Assembly (NCBI RefSeq): GCF_020687205.1 | Contig: NZ_JAJEQE010000006.1 | Coordinates: 1-64,000 of the forward strand | Direction of reading: 5' to 3' | Source of the DNA: Hominisplanchenecus faecis | GTDB lineage: Bacteria > Bacillota > Clostridia > Lachnospirales > Lachnospiraceae | Length of the DNA stretch: 64,000 nucleotides | Shown here: piece by piece, positions 53,031-63,694 of the stretch | Numbering within the stretch: the stretch's first letter is position 1 | Layout: each line of letters opens with the position of its first letter | Position numbers and translations under genes: made by a program | The notes under the pieces: model-generated | What the model saw: the letters and a program-made list of their open reading frames with translations, nothing else | The model's database searches: none | What the model was told of the DNA's origin: nothing

Positions 53031-55154
53031 ATGGAAGACAAGAACAAAGAAAAGATCAATGTGGTAGAGCTTTTTGGTTCGAATGTATTCAATGACAAGA
53101 TCATGCAGGAGCGTCTGCCGAAAAAGGTGTACAAAGAACTGCATAAGACCATTGATGAAGGAAAAGAGCTGGATCCGATCACAGCAGAAGTCGTAGCTGG
53201 AGCTATGAAAGACTGGGCAGTGGAAAAAGGTGCAACGCATTACACACACTGGTTCCAGCCGCTTACTGGATTCACAGCAGAAAAACATGATGCATTTATT
53301 ACAGCACCGCATGCGGACGGAACGGTCAGCATGGACTTTTCCGGAAAAGAGCTGATCAAAGGAGAACCGGATGCTTCTTCATTCCCGTCGGGAGGATTAA
53401 GAGCAACCTTTGAGGCACGCGGATATACAGCCTGGGACTGCACTTCACCGGCATTTGTACGTGAAGACAGTGCAGGTGCGATTTTGTGTATACCGACAGC
53501 ATTCTGTTCCTATACAGGAGAAGCACTGGATCAGAAGACACCGCTGCTTCGCTCCATGCAGGCATTGCAGACACAGACACTCAGACTGATCCGTCTGTTC
53601 GGCAATACGACATCCAGAAAAGTGACACCTTCCGTTGGCGTAGAGCAGGAATACTTTATCGTGGACCGGCAGAAATATTTAAAGAGAAAAGACCTGATTT
53701 TTACCGGACGTACACTCTTTGGTGCCATGCCTCCGAAAGGTCAGGAGCTCGATGACCATTATTTTGGAGTTATCCGTCAGAGAATTGCCGGTTTTATGAA
53801 AGAAGTAAACGAAGAACTCTGGAAACTGGGTGTTTCTGCAAAGACACAGCACAACGAAGTCGCACCGGCACAGCATGAGCTGGCACCGATCTATGCAGAG
53901 TGCAACGTAGCAGCAGACCACAACCAGATCATTATGGAGACTTTGAAACAGGTGGCAGAGCGTCACGGGCTGCAGTGTCTTCTTCATGAGAAACCATTTG
54001 CGGGAGTCAATGGTTCTGGTAAGCACAACAACTGGTCCATCACCACAGATGACGGCATCAATCTGCTTGATCCTGGCAAGACACCGCACGAAAATGTTCA
54101 GTTCCTGATGATCCTGACCTGTATTTTGCGTGCTGTAGACCGCCATGCAGATCTTCTTCGTGAATCCGCAGCCGATGTCGGAAATGACCACAGACTGGGA
54201 GCCAATGAGGCACCGCCTGCTATTATCTCCGTATTCCTGGGTGAACAGCTGGAAGATGTGCTGGAACAGCTGATCAGCACCGGCTCTGCAACACACAGCT
54301 TAAAAGGCGGAAAATTACATACCGGCGTTAAGACTCTTCCGGATTTTGCAAAAGATGCAACGGACCGTAACCGTACCTCACCGTTTGCCTTTACCGGAAA
54401 TAAATTTGAATTCCGTATGGTAGGTTCCAGAGATTCCGTAGCAGAATGTAACGTGGTGATCAACACGATCGTAGCGGAAGCATTCTCCGATGCCTGCGAC
54501 CGTCTGGAAAAGGCAGAAGATTTTGAGCTTGCTGTGCATGACCTGATCAAAGAATATGCAACAGAACATCAGAGGATCGTATTTAATGGCAACGGTTATT
54601 CTGAAGAGTGGGTAGAAGAAGCAAAACGCAGAGGCCTGCCGAACATCAATTCCATGGTGGAAGCGATCCCGGCACTTGTGACCGATAAAGCGATCCAGCT
54701 GTTTGGCAAATTCGGCGTATTTACGGAAGCTGAACTCCGTTCCCGTGCAGAGATCCAGTATGAAGGATACTCCAAGGCACTGAATATCGAAGCCCGTGCC
54801 ATGATCGATATTGCCAGCAAGCATATCATCCCGGCCGTTATGCGTTTTTCCAGAAACCTTGCCGGTACGGTAAATGAGATCAAGACAGCCGGAGCAGATG
54901 TGACCGTTCCGATGAACATGCTTAAAGATACAACAGCCCTTCTTTCTCAGACAAAACTGGCACTGGCAAAACTGCAGGAGGCAGCAGATCAGGCGGCAGC
55001 CATGGAGAATGGAAGAGAACAGGCAGAGTATTATCATGAAGTTGTGTTTAAAGATATGGAAGAACTGCGAGTTCCGGTGGATAAGCTGGAGATGATCGTA
55101 GATAAAGAAGAGTGGCCGATGCCATCCTACGGTGACCTGCTGTTTGAAGTATAA
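53031..55154 (+). CDS. glnN: Type III glutamine synthetase, copy 2
   Basis: This 707-aa GSIII is highly similar to copy 1 over its whole length, with all the same active-site segments, including [15 protein letters not shown] and [20 protein letters not shown]. Differences cluster at the N-terminal ~15 residues and the C-terminal ~150 residues. Both copies look functional. The independent promoter and absence of a leader attenuator suggest different regulation from copy 1. GGAGGATTGTAAG provides the ribosome site. Confidence 0.97.
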   Translation: MEDKNKEKINVVELFGSNVFNDKIMQERLPKKVYKELHKTIDEGKELDPITAEVVAGAMKDWAVEKGATHYTHWFQPLTGFTAEKHDAFITAPHADGTVSMDFSGKELIKGEPDASSFPSGGLRATFEARGYTAWDCTSPAFVREDSAGAILCIPTAFCSYTGEALDQKTPLLRSMQALQTQTLRLIRLFGNTTSRKVTPSVGVEQEYFIVDRQKYLKRKDLIFTGRTLFGAMPPKGQELDDHYFGVIRQRIAGFMKEVNEELWKLGVSAKTQHNEVAPAQHELAPIYAECNVAADHNQIIMETLKQVAERHGLQCLLHEKPFAGVNGSGKHNNWSITTDDGINLLDPGKTPHENVQFLMILTCILRAVDRHADLLRESAADVGNDHRLGANEAPPAIISVFLGEQLEDVLEQLISTGSATHSLKGGKLHTGVKTLPDFAKDATDRNRTSPFAFTGNKFEFRMVGSRDSVAECNVVINTIVAEAFSDACDRLEKAEDFELAVHDLIKEYATEHQRIVFNGNGYSEEWVEEAKRRGLPNINSMVEAIPALVTDKAIQLFGKFGVFTEAELRSRAEIQYEGYSKALNIEARAMIDIASKHIIPAVMRFSRNLAGTVNEIKTAGADVTVPMNMLKDTTALLSQTKLALAKLQEAADQAAAMENGREQAEYYHEVVFKDMEELRVPVDKLEMIVDKEEWPMPSYGDLLFEV

Positions 55155-55221
55155 AAGGATGTAGGAGCTACAGAGCTGTACAGTTGCCTGGCAGCTCATG
55201 CAGTCGGAGATGAAAATCATA

Positions 55222-55299
55222 AACGCCAGAGATAAAAGCCAAAATCATAATATACCTGTAAAAGGGTGATTTCAAAGCTGCTTGTCTCTGGCGTTTTTT
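55222..55299 (+). terminator. Terminator of glnN2 with unusually large loop
   Basis: AACGCCAGAGA (55222-55232) pairs perfectly over 11 bp with TCTCTGGCGTT (55285-55295), followed by TTTT. The 52-nt interior has only weak pairing (ATCAT near 55245 with TGAT near 55267). Confidence 0.7.
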
Positions 55300-55637
55300 A
55301 TCTTAGTCGGAGAAGACTTCCCTGTGTACATAAAAAGCTGAAAATAAAAAAAGCCCTGAAAAGGGAGGATGCCAGACAGAGGGCTGCCTGGCAATTATGA
55401 AAAAAGTATATTCAAATAGTATTAAAATACTGAGAAAATGACATATGTATTAGGTGTCAATGAAATATTTCTGCAACATTTTTGACATTTTGAAGTATAA
55501 AGGGGAAAAATGAATTTGGCATGATGAGCGAATGAAAGTTTTTTGAATGTATCATGAATAAAATATGAACGTATCGAAAGACAAACGCAGAGCATTTTGC
55601 ACATTCCGAGATGCCAGAAAATATCTGAAAAAAATAT

Positions 55638-55713
55638 TTGACAAATGCTGGAAAATGTGTATACTGTTTCTTGTAAGAACAAAGGCGTTCCGTTTATACG
55701 GAGCGCCTTTTTG
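55638..55713 (+). ncRNA. Free-standing promoter-hexaloop-terminator unit (candidate sRNA)
   Basis: TTGACA (55638-55643), a 16-nt spacer with AAAATGTG, and TATACT (55660-55665) form a promoter. The transcript would quickly meet GAAC-AAAGGC-GTTC (55677-55690), a hexaloop with A1 and G4, overlapping the terminator stem AAAGGCG (55681-55687) with CGCCTTT (55704-55710) and T run. It parallels the glnN1 leader but is followed by another terminator instead of a gene. Confidence 0.6.
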
Positions 55714-55881
55714 TTCGCCGTTTTCCAATTTCTTACATACATTTTTCAGCAGAAAGCCCCATTTCCCGGGGCTTTTTGTTATGAATGAAAAGAATAGTAC
55801 AGACTTTTGAAATTTTCGACGAAAAAAGCGAAGAATTTCACAAATATTCCTGCTTAAATTGCATAAGAAACTGATTCGAGA

Positions 55882-55910
55882 TTGACAGTAAAACAGATAA
55901 AATGTATAAT
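55882..55910 (+). promoter_or_regulatory. Consensus promoter of the GH84 gene
   Basis: TTGACA (55882-55887), a 17-nt spacer and TATAAT (55905-55910), a full consensus match. The ~130-nt leader holds TTTTCTT/AAGAAAA and a stronger hairpin near 55983-56026 (TCGAC with GTCGA and CGGGA with TCCCG) just ahead of AAAAGGAGG. Confidence 0.9.
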
Positions 55911-56048
55911 AAAGGTACTTATTTCGTGAGAAAATTTGCACTTTAACAACAAAAGATTTTCTTCGAAAAATAAGAAAACGATCGACGGGCGGGAGACGGA
56001 AGCTGCATACGGATTCCCGGTGTCGAACTTATGAAAAGGAGGATTTAG

Positions 56049-59000
56049 ATGGGAAAGAATGTGAAAAAAGTCATCAGTCTTGTACTGGTTTTTGCCATGA
56101 TTTTAACAGGCATGACTTTTACCGGATTTGATGCAAAAGCAGCAGATGCTGCAAATGACACTTCTGCGACAGCAGAATATGAAATTTATCCAACCCCGAG
56201 AAGTGTTGTTTACCAGGATAGCAGTTTTACCCTGGCAGATAAGACAAACGTTGTCTATGACAGCACGATCGACGAGGCAACACAGAAACGTCTGAACGAA
56301 GTACTGGCTATTCAGAATATCACAGGAACCGTGACAGGTGCCGTAGCTTCAAACGGAATGAACGTACTGGTTGGTACAAAAGGTTCCGATGGAGCAGTTG
56401 AAAAATGGTTCAACGACCATGTTACTTATGCAGATGATCTGTTTGACAAGAGAGATGCATATGTTCTGGCTATCCAGGACAATGTGATCGCAGTCCTTGG
56501 TAAAGACACCGATGCAGCATTTTACGGACTGAGCTCTCTGAAAATGATTTTTAACCAGGTGACAGAAAAAGCCGTACGCAAACTTCAGATCGAAGATTAC
56601 GCATCCGGTCAGTACCGTGGATTTATCGAAGGCTACTATGGTATTCCGTGGTCTGTGGAAGATCGTATCAGTCTGATGAAGTTCGGCGGCGATTTCAAGA
56701 TGAATATGTATATCTATGCACCGAAGGACGAGCCATACCACAATTCACAGTGGCGTGAGCTCTATCCGGCAGACAGACTGGAAGAGATCAGACAGATGGT
56801 GCAGGCAGGACAGGATTCCAAGTGCCGTTTTGCATGGGCAATTCATCCGTTTATGCACAGTGCTATCACAGCCTCCACTTATGATGCAGACCTGAAGGTT
56901 ATCATTGCAAAATTTGAACAGCTTTACAACGTTGGCGTACGTCAGTTTGTGCTTTCCGCAGACGACGCAGCCGGCAAAGTAAGCCTACATGCAAGACTTT
57001 GCAAAGACCTGGATGCATGGTGCAAATCCAAAGGCGATGTTTACAATCTGTGCTTCGTACCGCAGGTATACTGTGCAGGTGCAGTAAACTGGAGCAGCTG
57101 GAGTGAAGGCGAAGCTCAGACCGTTGCAAACTACTTCAAACATTTTGAAAGTCTTCCGGATGTAGAACTGATGTGGACCGGTGAATCTGTATGTTATCCG
57201 GCAAGACAGAGTACTTTCAATAATTTTAAAAATTCTTATACAAACGGCAGAGAGGCATTTATGTGGCTGAACTGGCCGGTAAATGACGTAAACCACGCAC
57301 GTTTGGTTATGGGCCCTGGAGACAGTGCAATCCTTGAAAAAGGTCTGACAAACTTCATGGGTATTGTAACGAACCCGCTGGAGCAGGCAGAAGCTTCCAA
57401 GACAGCACTGTTTGCGATCGCTGATTTTGCATGGAACACAGCTGACTTTGATGCAGAGAAGAGCTGGGCTGACGGCTTCAAGTACATCGACAGCGGAGCT
57501 CCACAGTCCCTGCATGAACTGTGCAAACATATGACTAACCCGAGCCCGGGCGGTATCACAGCGATGGGTGAGTCGGTAGAACTGACTCCGTACATCAATG
57601 CATTCAAGACTGCATACAACAGCAATGCAGATCTGACGGAATCCGGAAATGCACTGATTGAACAGCTGCAGAAGATCGTGACAGCTGCAGATGATTTCCA
57701 GACAAACGGAACAAACGAAAACCTAAAAGAAGAGATGAAACCTTGGGTAGATTCTCTGAGATATCTTTCCAAAGCAAGCATCGGATTTGTCAAGACTGCA
57801 ATGGGACTCAAAGCAGGCGATGACGATGCTGTATGTGCAAATTATGTAAGTGCAGAAAACAATTACAAACTGTCACAGAACTGTGCGGCACCTCAGCTGA
57901 ACGGCACTATCATGGCAGAAGCCGGAGCTATGAAGATCATGCCGTTCGCAGCACAGATGGAAAATTATGTGAAGAAAGCAGCACTGAAAGTGCTGGATAA
58001 TACTTTCAGTGGCGGAAATACTTCCGGCGGTGGCACAGAGACCGGCGAGAAGAGACTGATGTACAGCGGACTTGGTGGATTCTACCAGGGAAATGCAGGC
58101 AATGTTATTGATGGAAATGACAGTACCTTTGCATGGTTTAATGCAAGTGTTACTGCAAATGGATACATTGGGCTGGATCTCGGAGCAGCTTATAAACTTG
58201 GCAAAGTCCGCATCCTGCAGGGAAGAACTCAGACAGATGGAGATATTTTCTCGCAGGGTATCCTGGAGTATTCCATGGATAATGAAAACTGGACACAGGT
58301 TGATGGTACTTACGGAACAAACGAGATCAACGTGGATCTGACAAACCAGTCCCTGAAAGCTCGCTACATCCGTCTGCGTACACCGGCTGCAACAAGCAAA
58401 TGGTATGCAATCCGTGAATTCCAGGCAGAGACTTTCCCGGCAGATGAGTATGCATACACCAACACAGAAACTTACAAAGAGACAATTGTAACGATCAATA
58501 AAAATGAGGCTGCAATTCCGGAAGTCAAAGATGTTATCCTGAAAAATGGTGAGTACATTGGTATTGATTTCGGAAATGTACGTGAGATCAGCACGATTGC
58601 AGCAGATTACACAAACAAAGATAAGGTAACCTTTGAGTACAGCTATAATGGATTCAACTGGTATCCGGTTGATACCGAAAAAGGCATGGATGCAAAATAC
58701 ATCCGCTTCATCAACAAAGGGGAAGCAGATGTAACCTTTGATATCAATTCCGTAAGCCTGACCAACACCGATGCAGACAAGACCATCTTTGCAGAACCGG
58801 CAGGCGTGGAAGGATTTGATGCAAAACAGGCAATCGATAATTCTTTAACAACCATGTTCAGGGCAGGCGAAGGTGCAGGAACTCTGACTTACCGTCTGGA
58901 TGCAGGTGTAAAAGACAGCCTTTACGTCATTCAGGATGGAGAGGAGATTTCCAATGCAAAAGTTTCTATCCATACCAATGCAGGTAAATGGGTAGAAGTC

Positions 59001-62000
59001 GGTACTCTGTCCAAATCGCTGAATGTCTTCAAGAATCTGGTATTCTACAATGGTATCAACGAAGTGAAGATCACATGGGATGGCACAGGAGCAGCTCCGG
59101 CAATCTATGAAATGTATACAAAAGAATCTGATTCTACAGCAGAAAGTGCACTGACAGATGCAATCAGTGCAGCAAAAGAACTGGATGAAGATCAGTATAC
59201 CGCAGAATCTTATGCAGTTCTGAAAGCAGCGATCAAAGCAGCAGAAGCAGTAGCAGCAAAAGAAAATGCAACCGTTGAAGAAAAAGCAGCAGCAGTCAAA
59301 GCACTGGATGATGCCATTGCACAGCTTGTAAAAAGAGAGAATCAGCCGGCAGATGACGGTTATAAAAAATTGCTTCCGGCAAATATGACAGGTGCCGCAG
59401 ACAGTGAAGAGTTGACAGGCGAAGGAGCCGGAAACGGTATCATAGCAGCAGCACTTGACGGTGACAGCAGCACATACTGGCATACAAACTGGAATGACAA
59501 CAGCAAACCGAAGGCACAGTATTCCAACGGAACACTGACCGGCAACAACAATTATACGATCACTCTGGATAAGGCATATGCAGTAAAAGCACTGACTTAT
59601 CTCCCAAGACCGGAAAGAGACAAAAATGGTGTTATCAAAAACGGTGCCGTAACAGAAGCAAACGTTTATGTATCCACTGATAACGGAGAAACTTATACAA
59701 AAGTAGCAAATGTAACATGGTCTTATGAAGGAGAAACCATCCCGACTGAGAAGAGCGTTGAGTTCGAGCCGGTTGCAGGCGTAACCAATGTTAAATTTGA
59801 AGCAATTCACAGTGAAGGTGCAGAACCGAATATGTTCATCAATGCAGCAGAGCTGAATGTTCTTGCAAAATTTGTGGAGGCACCGAAAGAAGAAAATGTG
59901 CTCGAAGCACCGGAAATCACTGTGACTGCACCGGCAGCAGGTGAGACATCCGCAGATGCAGTCGTATCTTCATCAAAAGAAGGCAAACATTTTGAGGCAG
60001 TTGCAGACCAGGCTGCAGATCCGGCAACACTGACGCTGAATGATAACGTTCAGGTATCCTACAGTGATGGATGGGGATATTCCGGATACGTAACGGCAGA
60101 GAATGATGGAACAAACAACGGAAAATTTGATGTTTCCGGAGAAGACAAAGCAATGTTTATCCGTTTCCGTATGAAATCAGATGAGATCACAGGAAGCGGT
60201 ACATATCAAATGCTTGGCAAGATGGATGAGCAGTATGGTGTTCAGCTCAAGAGCAGCGGCGTACTTGTTTATGCATGCGACGCAAAAGGTTCCTGGGTTG
60301 AGAGCAGCTGTGCGATCGATTCCAGTTTCTGGAATAAATGGCATGATATTCTGGCAGTATTTACCGGTACAAAGATGCAGATCTATGTAGACGGCAAAGC
60401 CGGAACACCGACATCCGGAAGAGCAAACGCAAGCGACAATTACGATGTAACCCTGAAATCTTACAACACAAGTACCTTTACAACTGGTTATAACATCAGC
60501 AAAGATCTTGGTTCCTCAACAACACCTCCATATACCGGACTGCTTTCTGACATCCGCATCTACAGCGGAAAAGATTACTCTGATAATCTGCAGAAATCTT
60601 ATGCAGTGACAGCTCATGCACTGGATCAGGCAACACCGTCTGTAAACATTGCACTGACACCGTATACAACCAGCACAACCTGGTATAAGGACGGCAAAGA
60701 AGTAGAAGCAGGTGCAGCATTTGAGGCAAATGCAAACTATGAAGTAAAAACAGTCCTGACAGCAGTTGGCGATTATCGTTTCGCAGACAGCAGCAAACCG
60801 CAGAGCATCAAACTCTCTGACGGTACAAGTGTGAAACCGGAAGTAAATGTTGCAGCTGATTACAGATCCATGACCGTTTCCTACAGCTTTAAGACAGAGG
60901 AAGTACCATGTACCTGTGAGATCACAGATCTTGTATTTGATAACCAGACCATCCAGATGGCAGCAGCAGATACAAGCAAAACACTGAAACTGGCTGCAAA
61001 AGCAACCGCAGCAGACTGTGCAGCACATGAAAAGAACATCACTTACACTTATACACTGGTAGATGCCGGCACAACAAAGGCAGCTCTGGAAGGTGATGTA
61101 CTGACAGTAAGTGCAGCAGGAACAGCAAAAGTAAAAGTAGTTGCAGAACTGAACGGAAAAACAGCAGAAAAAGAGATAACGGTTACCGTAACATCTGACA
61201 AAGCAACGGAAGCTTCCAGAACAGAACTTGGCAATACCGTAAACAATGCGAAAGCAATCGACAAAACGCTGTATACCGAGGATTCTGTAAAAGCACTGGA
61301 AACAGCGATCACAAATGCAGAAGCCGTACTTGCAAAAGAAAATGCAAGCGAAACAGAAGTAGCAGCAGCAAAGAAAGCAGTACAGGATGCAATCGATGCT
61401 CTGCAGAAAAAAGATACGGTTGACAAAGACAAAGAAGAAGCACAGAAAGCTCTGAGTGATGCGGTTACAAAGGCAGATGCTGTTTATGCAGCAGGTCAGG
61501 GACAGTACACCAAAGAATCCTGGGATGCATTTGAAAAAGCATACAAGGCAGCAAAAGAAGCAGGTGCTGATCTTACGGCAGCTGCTCTGAAAGATCTGAC
61601 AGCAGCTCTTGAAAAGGCACAGGCAGCTCTGAAAACAGCAGAGACACCGGATACAGAACCAAATCCGACTCCGACACCGGCAGAGAAGAAACTGGCAGCA
61701 CCGACGATCAAGTCTGTGAAAGCAAGTGCAGCAAAAGCAGGTGTGGTTGTAAAAGTGATCGTGAATGCAGTGGAAGGTGCAGATCATTATGATATTTACC
61801 GCACCGTAAACGGCAAGACGGTTCTGGCAGGAAGCACTGCATCCGGCAAGCTGGTATTTAAAGATAAAAAAGCCGCTTCTTTGAAAGGCATCAAGCGTGC
61901 ATCTTACCGTGCAGTAGCAGTATCTAAGGATGCAAACGTAAAAGCAAGTGACAACGGTGCAGCTAAGACTGTGAAGTTTACAGCAAATGTAAAAATCAAG

Positions 62001-62252
62001 AAAGCAGCTGCTTCAGGCAAGAGTGTAAAACTGAGCTGGAAGAGAAATAAAAAAGCAACCGGTTATGTGATCTATCGTTCTACGAAGAAAAACTCCGGTT
62101 ATAAACGGATCAAGAAGATCAACAACAATAAGACCGTTTCTTATCAGGATAAGAAGATCAGGAAGAAAGGTAATTACTACTACAAGATCGTGACGGTCAA
62201 AAAAGGAAATGCAAGTGCAATGTCCACTGCAAAAAAGGTAAAAGTGAAATAA
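56049..62252 (+). CDS. Secreted GH84 beta-N-acetylglucosaminidase, multimodular
   Basis: This 2067-aa exported enzyme is expected to release beta-GlcNAc from mucin or other host glycans. Order: signal peptide (1-31); GH84 N-domain (about 45-183); GH84 barrel (185-480) with the catalytic pair Asp305-Asp306 in VLSADDAAGK and YRGFIEGYYGIPW; helical domain (to about 650); CBM32 (about 672-800); beta domains; FIVAR module (about 1035-1095); second CBM32-like module (1105-1275); LamG-like domain (about 1325-1515); Big/Ig-like region; two FIVAR modules (about 1715-1865); FN3-like Lys-rich repeats at the end. No sortase motif. AAAAGGAGG precedes the start. Confidence 0.95.
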   Translation: MGKNVKKVISLVLVFAMILTGMTFTGFDAKAADAANDTSATAEYEIYPTPRSVVYQDSSFTLADKTNVVYDSTIDEATQKRLNEVLAIQNITGTVTGAVASNGMNVLVGTKGSDGAVEKWFNDHVTYADDLFDKRDAYVLAIQDNVIAVLGKDTDAAFYGLSSLKMIFNQVTEKAVRKLQIEDYASGQYRGFIEGYYGIPWSVEDRISLMKFGGDFKMNMYIYAPKDEPYHNSQWRELYPADRLEEIRQMVQAGQDSKCRFAWAIHPFMHSAITASTYDADLKVIIAKFEQLYNVGVRQFVLSADDAAGKVSLHARLCKDLDAWCKSKGDVYNLCFVPQVYCAGAVNWSSWSEGEAQTVANYFKHFESLPDVELMWTGESVCYPARQSTFNNFKNSYTNGREAFMWLNWPVNDVNHARLVMGPGDSAILEKGLTNFMGIVTNPLEQAEASKTALFAIADFAWNTADFDAEKSWADGFKYIDSGAPQSLHELCKHMTNPSPGGITAMGESVELTPYINAFKTAYNSNADLTESGNALIEQLQKIVTAADDFQTNGTNENLKEEMKPWVDSLRYLSKASIGFVKTAMGLKAGDDDAVCANYVSAENNYKLSQNCAAPQLNGTIMAEAGAMKIMPFAAQMENYVKKAALKVLDNTFSGGNTSGGGTETGEKRLMYSGLGGFYQGNAGNVIDGNDSTFAWFNASVTANGYIGLDLGAAYKLGKVRILQGRTQTDGDIFSQGILEYSMDNENWTQVDGTYGTNEINVDLTNQSLKARYIRLRTPAATSKWYAIREFQAETFPADEYAYTNTETYKETIVTINKNEAAIPEVKDVILKNGEYIGIDFGNVREISTIAADYTNKDKVTFEYSYNGFNWYPVDTEKGMDAKYIRFINKGEADVTFDINSVSLTNTDADKTIFAEPAGVEGFDAKQAIDNSLTTMFRAGEGAGTLTYRLDAGVKDSLYVIQDGEEISNAKVSIHTNAGKWVEVGTLSKSLNVFKNLVFYNGINEVKITWDGTGAAPAIYEMYTKESDSTAESALTDAISAAKELDEDQYTAESYAVLKAAIKAAEAVAAKENATVEEKAAAVKALDDAIAQLVKRENQPADDGYKKLLPANMTGAADSEELTGEGAGNGIIAAALDGDSSTYWHTNWNDNSKPKAQYSNGTLTGNNNYTITLDKAYAVKALTYLPRPERDKNGVIKNGAVTEANVYVSTDNGETYTKVANVTWSYEGETIPTEKSVEFEPVAGVTNVKFEAIHSEGAEPNMFINAAELNVLAKFVEAPKEENVLEAPEITVTAPAAGETSADAVVSSSKEGKHFEAVADQAADPATLTLNDNVQVSYSDGWGYSGYVTAENDGTNNGKFDVSGEDKAMFIRFRMKSDEITGSGTYQMLGKMDEQYGVQLKSSGVLVYACDAKGSWVESSCAIDSSFWNKWHDILAVFTGTKMQIYVDGKAGTPTSGRANASDNYDVTLKSYNTSTFTTGYNISKDLGSSTTPPYTGLLSDIRIYSGKDYSDNLQKSYAVTAHALDQATPSVNIALTPYTTSTTWYKDGKEVEAGAAFEANANYEVKTVLTAVGDYRFADSSKPQSIKLSDGTSVKPEVNVAADYRSMTVSYSFKTEEVPCTCEITDLVFDNQTIQMAAADTSKTLKLAAKATAADCAAHEKNITYTYTLVDAGTTKAALEGDVLTVSAAGTAKVKVVAELNGKTAEKEITVTVTSDKATEASRTELGNTVNNAKAIDKTLYTEDSVKALETAITNAEAVLAKENASETEVAAAKKAVQDAIDALQKKDTVDKDKEEAQKALSDAVTKADAVYAAGQGQYTKESWDAFEKAYKAAKEAGADLTAAALKDLTAALEKAQAALKTAETPDTEPNPTPTPAEKKLAAPTIKSVKASAAKAGVVVKVIVNAVEGADHYDIYRTVNGKTVLAGSTASGKLVFKDKKAASLKGIKRASYRAVAVSKDANVKASDNGAAKTVKFTANVKIKKAAASGKSVKLSWKRNKKATGYVIYRSTKKNSGYKRIKKINNNKTVSYQDKKIRKKGNYYYKIVTVKKGNASAMSTAKKVKVK

Positions 62253-62283
62253 AAAGTCGATAAAATCGAAGGATTTTTACCCG

Positions 62284-62320
62284 AAAAAGGGCTGCTGCAG
62301 CGATGCGGCAGCCTCTTTTT
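62284..62320 (+). terminator. Terminator after the GH84 gene
   Basis: AAAAAGGGCTGCTGC (62284-62298) pairs with GCGGCAGCCTCTTTTT (62305-62320) with one G-U and a bulge. Confidence 0.88.
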
Positions 62321-62459
62321 ATGCGAAAAATATGCGAAAAGCATAAAAAAACATAATTTTCTCTTTTCTTTTTTGGTGATTTATATTACAATAATAGTCA
62401 AGTCAGATTAATAAGCGTAGTTGGTCTGGTATGAAAATGTATGGAAGGGAGAGAAAGAC

Positions 62460-63548
62460 ATGATATCAAACCAGATATTACAGTCAACCATAGAAGGATT
62501 AAAAGAAATATCGAGGATTGATTTTTGCGTGATCGATCTGGAAGGCAATGTGCTGGCTGCAACGTTTCCGGAGTCAGAAGAATATCGTTCCTCAGTAGTT
62601 CCATTTGTAGATTCACCGGCAGACAGTCAGGTGGTACAGGGACACCAGTTTTTCAAAATATACGATGAGCTTCAGGTAGAATATGTGCTGGTAGCAAAAG
62701 GAAGCAGCGATGATGTTTATATGATCGGCAAGATGGCTGCATTCCAGATCCAGAATCTGCTGGTTGCATACAAAGAGCGATTTGACAAAGATAACTTTAT
62801 CAAGAATCTGCTTCTGGACAACCTGCTTCTGGTAGATATTTATAACCGTGCGAAGAAGCTTCACATTGCAGCAAATGCGAGAAGAGTGGTATTTCTGGTT
62901 GATACGGCTCAGGAGAAGGATAATGCTTCCATGGAATGTATCCGTTCACTGCTTGGAACCAAGACAGGTGATTTTATTACAGCAGTTGATGAAAAGAGCA
63001 TCATCGTTGTCAAAGAGCTGGCTTCCGAAGAAGGTTATCAGGAAATGGAGAAAACGGCAAAGCAGATTTTAAATGTTCTGCCGGCAGAAAAGCAGGAAGT
63101 ATCGCATATTGCATATGGAACGATCGTAGAAGAGATCAAAGAAGTTTCCAGATCTTATAAAGAAGCACGTATGGCAATGGATGTCGGAAGGATCTTTTTC
63201 GAGGAGAAAAATATCATCGCATACAGTTCTCTTGGCATCGGCCGTCTGATTTATCAGCTTCCGATCCCGCTCTGCAAGATGTTTATCAAAGAGATTTTCG
63301 AGAACAAATCACCGGATGACTTCGATGAAGAGACGCTGGTTACGATCAACAAATTCTTTGAAAACAGCCTGAACGTTTCAGAGACATCCAGACAGCTGTA
63401 TATCCACAGGAATACACTGGTATACCGTCTGGATAAGCTGCAGAAGAGTACCGGACTGGATCTGCGTGTATTTGAAGATGCGATCACATTCAAGATCGCA
63501 CTGATGGTAGTCAAATACATGAAGTACATGGAGACGCTGGATTATTAA
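62460..63548 (+). CDS. PucR/CdaR-type transcriptional regulator
   Basis: This 362-aa protein has an N-terminal sensor resembling the CdaR putative sugar-binding domain (residues 1-125, starting MISNQILQSTIEGLKEISRIDFCVID), a middle GGDEF-like CdaR domain and a C-terminal PucR-type helix-turn-helix (FFENSLNVSETSRQLYIHRNTLVYRLDKLQKSTGLDLR). Such regulators respond to sugar acids, purine breakdown products or similar. The ATG was set behind GAAGGGAGAG; a longer frame begins with TTG. Position after the GH84 gene suggests, but does not prove, a link to glycan use. Confidence 0.88.
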   Translation: MISNQILQSTIEGLKEISRIDFCVIDLEGNVLAATFPESEEYRSSVVPFVDSPADSQVVQGHQFFKIYDELQVEYVLVAKGSSDDVYMIGKMAAFQIQNLLVAYKERFDKDNFIKNLLLDNLLLVDIYNRAKKLHIAANARRVVFLVDTAQEKDNASMECIRSLLGTKTGDFITAVDEKSIIVVKELASEEGYQEMEKTAKQILNVLPAEKQEVSHIAYGTIVEEIKEVSRSYKEARMAMDVGRIFFEEKNIIAYSSLGIGRLIYQLPIPLCKMFIKEIFENKSPDDFDEETLVTINKFFENSLNVSETSRQLYIHRNTLVYRLDKLQKSTGLDLRVFEDAITFKIALMVVKYMKYMETLDY

Positions 63549-63602
63549 TACAGCCTCCGTCATAAACTGCAGCATGGACACATAAAATAGCAACAAACAG
63601 AA

Positions 63603-63638
63603 GAAGACCGGAGAAGCCGCGTGCAAAGCCGGTCTTTT
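63603..63638 (+). terminator. Terminator after the PucR-type regulator
   Basis: AAGACCGG (63603-63610) pairs perfectly with CCGGTCTT (63628-63635), then TTC. Confidence 0.85.
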
Positions 63639-63694
63639 CTTGGGTTACAGAAAAGATGCGTTTCTGTACCGGGGAAGATATAAGGAGCAAAGAT

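Larger units (their letters stand above)
55155..56048 (+). other. 894-nt non-coding region with several control elements
   Basis: No gene is supported. In order it holds a long-range terminator-like stem (AACGCCAGAGA 55222-55232 with TCTCTGGCGTT 55285-55295 then T run), a TGCCAG/CTGGCA hairpin near 55370-55392, a free-standing promoter/terminator unit (55638-55713), a second terminator (AAAGCCCC/GGGGCTTTTTG near 55757-55780) and the GH84 promoter and leader. Confidence 0.75.

Noticed and set aside
55565-55810. 81-aa plus-strand ORF in the gap before the GH84 gene
   Set aside because: It runs through a promoter and two intrinsic terminators and has no ribosome site.
60516-61787. 423-aa minus-strand ORF rich in Cys and Phe opposite the GH84 gene
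   Set aside because: It is the shadow of Ala/Lys/Gln-rich coding sequence (FIVAR modules); no ribosome site and no known fold.
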